From contig SLPT01000098.1 of the NCBI GenBank assembly GCA_007131845.1, forward strand, positions 1-7,741: a stretch of 7,741 bases of DNA. Reading direction: 5' to 3'. Position numbers and translations under genes: made by a program. The stretch comes from Desulfobacteraceae bacterium (lineage in GTDB: Bacteria > Desulfobacterota > Desulfobacteria > Desulfobacterales > Desulfosalsimonadaceae). Under the pieces are notes generated by a model. It saw only the letters and a program-made list of their open reading frames with translations, made no database searches and was not told the origin of the DNA. Numbering within the stretch: the stretch's first letter is position 1; every line of letters starts with the position of its first letter. Below, in pieces: positions 6,801 to 7,741 of the stretch.

Positions 6801-7741
6801 CGGCCGGCCCGTTCCAGTTCGGCCGCAAGGGTAACGTCTCCCATGCGGATTTCATCGTAGGACAAGTTGTTGGCGTCGAGCTCCGCCTGGATGGCCGGTT
6901 GAAGCACCGGGCCCGAGATGGCGGCGTCGAGGCGCGCGGGTCCCGATGCAACGGCTATGCTGAGTGGGGATAGAAACTCTGCCGCATCGGGTGTTTCCAG
7001 TTCCGCCGTGGCGTCGATTTCATTTTCGAAGATGGCATACGAACCGGCAACCCGAAGCAGCGTGCCGGCCACGCCCACCGTGACCGGATCTGCAAACGCG
7101 AAGCCGTTATCCATGCGTCCGGAAATGGTTATTGCGGGGTCGATGGGTAAAAGTCTCTCGCCAAGAGCGATGTCGTGGCCGTTTACCTTGGCTTCGACGT
7201 CGGCAGCAATGCTTTTTGGAAAAACACCGGTCCCTTGGAGCGCGATGTCGGCGTCTGCGGTTCCGGAAAGAAACGACCGGGTCCATTGGAGCCGGGCGAA
7301 ATCGATCGCTTTTCCGTCGATTGCAAGGTCGTAGGAAAGGGCGTCGATATGGGTGGGCGCGGCAAGCAGTCCGTTTTGAAAAGCCTCCGCGAGGTCCACG
7401 GTGCCGGAAATCACGGCCGAGGCACCGGGGATGCCGGCGGCAAGGGTTTCGATCGCCACGCTCAGATCGGACAAATTGGCTTTCAGGTCGATTTCTTCGA
7501 CCGCAACACCTGCAAGCTCTCCCCCCCCATATTGCACTGCAAGACGAGCCGACGGATTTCCGGGATCGCCGGAAGCGGCCAGTGCAAGCGAAGTCTTGCC
7601 GGAAATCCTCAGATTCGGCACGAACATCCGGCGGATATCATCAAGTTCCGCGCTTGCTTCCAGTTCCATATCGAGCTGCGGACGATCGAAGATTTCCGAT
7701 GCGCTGCCCGCAAGCGAAAGGTGGGGGCCGCCGTTTTCCCC
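3884..7741 (-). CDS. tamB: TamB-family translocation/assembly module protein (5' partial)
   Basis: Large periplasmic AsmA-like protein, normally anchored in the inner membrane by an N-terminal helix and reaching the outer membrane, where its C-terminus meets the POTRA domains of an Omp85 partner. The window holds 1285 codons and a TAA stop. The frame is open to the right edge: codons upstream of the ATG at 7669 continue the same beta-strand style (LSLAGSASEIFDRPQLD), so that ATG is internal and the N-terminal anchor is missing. Numbering from it, residues about 1-870 are alternating hydrophobic beta strands in roughly 100-residue repeats. Residues about 870-1261 match the conserved TamB C-terminal (DUF490) domain: GRAEVAQGTVSYQNIEFDI, ISGTPEALDFRLSSNP, ADILSLLILGK, AGTGLDIFEVEY and VTVGKELSRRLTVTYGLE. 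An Arg cluster (RRRR, 997-1000) sits in a polar linker within it. E. coli TamB has 1259 residues, so this protein is larger. The Omp85 gene follows after 9 bp. Family assignment is secure; the cargo is unknown. Confidence 0.96.
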   Translation of the reverse strand, partial: GENGGPHLSLAGSASEIFDRPQLDMELEASAELDDIRRMFVPNLRISGKTSLALAASGDPGNPSARLAVQYGGGELAGVAVEEIDLKANLSDLSVAIETLAAGIPGASAVISGTVDLAEAFQNGLLAAPTHIDALSYDLAIDGKAIDFARLQWTRSFLSGTADADIALQGTGVFPKSIAADVEAKVNGHDIALGERLLPIDPAITISGRMDNGFAFADPVTVGVAGTLLRVAGSYAIFENEIDATAELETPDAAEFLSPLSIAVASGPARLDAAISGPVLQPAIQAELDANNLSYDEIRMGDVTLAAELERAGRILIKDLSINNRGSRVAAEGHIDLFDGGFTGFQRDMPANLTVDLFDANPSDFHPRAGVTGAISGRMHLSEKITAPALTASLTAKEMALGDIRIGDMETGMLLADGTIEIENFQVQNRQSALRLTGSADIFEPGTLSPIEVPTLDLVFEESDIYIEDFSDDAAGRVTIDGSARGKLTELVAELSLDAFNLEAGDNYLGNVTAGIRFADGRLHLAPFEINNNRSSMVFTGSIDLLGPGTLERLEDPAIRMEIEAGEIHLSDFVPAMGGRFSMDGRVEGSLKYPRGEIELSGEQIDTGIQRIESITVSSTFSDETLFVDAARISLAPGEAIRGEGFVSLDRRFSFDISSDDIGLQRIGALADSGVSGIFSIEAAGEGDLADPDVEGRLSVRELAAGSTSADPVDVFFNLKNRIAGAMLESTFTIDADYHIDSGNFDLRADFENTLLDPFFHMAGLDTLSGNVTADVQAGGNVSDIQATSAEMNILQMTVFQSTNNAAPRELIRIAGLSADFTEGRFTIPENEIALLETSRVHIAGSGRLDGELEATARGDIPFPVISAFSHALEDPGGDISFSANFVRADGRPDFDAEIEIKDLRMTVPNLAQQLHGINGRIRISPGGIELARLSGRLDSGRFSASGTMELEDGFSPGPVRLEATANALPIRIPGTIDMVFNSNLTFTGHPDNTTLSGHIILLEGLYYRDVEIDLIGEATRRRRGAPVVAEPRDIDIPYLRNLNLDIETSFRRPLMVDNNLALMTLRPELRINGSLNQPQLTGRAEVAQGTVSYQNIEFDIARGIIDFLDPYRISPDIDIRAISEVRRWTILLEISGTPEALDFRLSSNPHEEHADILSLLILGKTTRELAGGTGPAGPSPEQMLISLLAGRLEEDVRAGTGLDIFEVEYRQNDTATEADDSIRVTVGKELSRRLTVTYGLERKGGETVQQRTAIYRLLEYLSMSAFQDSAGTFGSEMQFRLKFR
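3887..5059 (-). other. TamB C-terminal (DUF490) domain
   Basis: Roughly the last 390 residues form the only strongly conserved part of TamB proteins, which in studied relatives contacts TamA. Recognisable pieces in order are a Gly-rich LSGHIILLEGLYYRDVEI segment, ELRINGSLNQPQLTGR, GIIDFLDPYRISPDIDI, a short helical ADILSLLILGK segment, AGTGLDIFEVEY, and a final set of amphipathic strands that ends FGSEMQFRLKFR. The left domain boundary is approximate. Confidence 0.85.
5642..6871 (-). repeat. Four clear tandem repeats of about 100 residues inside TamB
   Basis: Units begin near residues 267, 373, 476 and 579 (numbered from the ATG at 7669), at DNA 6871, 6553, 6244 and 5935, with spacings of 106, 103 and 103 residues. 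Equivalent openings are NNLSYDEIRMGD, KEMALGDIRIGD, FNLEAGDNYLGN and EQIDTGIQRIES. The middle two are closest: TGSADIFEPGTL (413) against TGSIDLLGPGTL (516), then AGRVTIDGSARGKL against GGRFSMDGRVEGSL. Fainter copies seem to begin near 161, 677, 766 and 876. Repeating beta-groove modules are expected in AsmA-like proteins, but this regularity is unusually easy to see. Confidence 0.75.
7521..7528 (-). repeat. G8 homopolymer tract inside tamB
   Basis: Eight consecutive C on the plus strand give coding-strand TAT GGG GGG GGA GAG, the YGGGE stretch (residues 47-51 from the ATG at 7669). As given, the tract keeps the long frame open. It is the longest G/C run I noticed in the window and a likely spot for slipped-strand mutation or for sequencing error. 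Confidence 0.9.

Noticed and set aside
7667..7669. ATG at 7669 as the start of tamB.
   Set aside because: The upstream codons to 7741 are open and continue the same beta-repeat pattern, there is no signal anchor after this ATG, and TamB needs an N-terminal membrane helix, so the real start lies beyond the right edge.
1..7741. Search for tRNA or rRNA genes, CRISPR arrays, insertion sequences, attachment sites and riboswitches.
   Set aside because: Coding sequence fills nearly the whole window. I saw no direct-repeat/spacer pattern, transposase-like frame, terminal inverted repeats or conserved RNA elements.

Overview
This window shows chromosomal DNA from a Gram-negative (two-membrane) bacterium of fairly high G+C content. 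Both minus-strand genes belong to the outer-membrane biogenesis machinery. A seven-POTRA Omp85 protein next to a TamB homologue would fit a Desulfobacterota/Myxococcota-type lineage, but this placement is an inference from architecture and style, not from a marker gene.

Layout: three protein genes fill almost the whole window. On the plus strand, 2-952 encodes a ten-helix EamA/DMT-family transporter; its frame is open to the left edge, so its start may lie outside. A 39-bp convergent gap (953-991) follows and contains an intrinsic terminator for the opposite strand. On the minus strand, read right to left, are a TamB homologue (3884-7741, N-terminus cut off by the right edge) and, after only 9 bp, a 960-residue Omp85-family protein (992-3874) with a signal peptide, seven POTRA domains and a C-terminal beta barrel.

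The TamB and Omp85 genes clearly form a translation and assembly module. In characterised relatives, TamA (Omp85 family) sits in the outer membrane and TamB spans the periplasm as a long hydrophobic beta-groove from the inner membrane to TamA's POTRA domains. The pair is linked to outer-membrane protein assembly and, for the wider AsmA-like family, to phospholipid transport between the membranes. Here the order is tamB first and the Omp85 gene second, the reverse of the E. coli tamA-tamB order. The Omp85 partner also has seven POTRA domains instead of TamA's three. The transporter gene is convergent and has no evident functional link.

I see no mobile element, CRISPR array, tRNA or rRNA, and no gap over 300 bp. 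I do not see a clearly undescribed system. The most notable points are the POTRA expansion beside TamB, the roughly 100-residue tandem repeats inside TamB, and two 8-base homopolymer tracts inside coding sequence.
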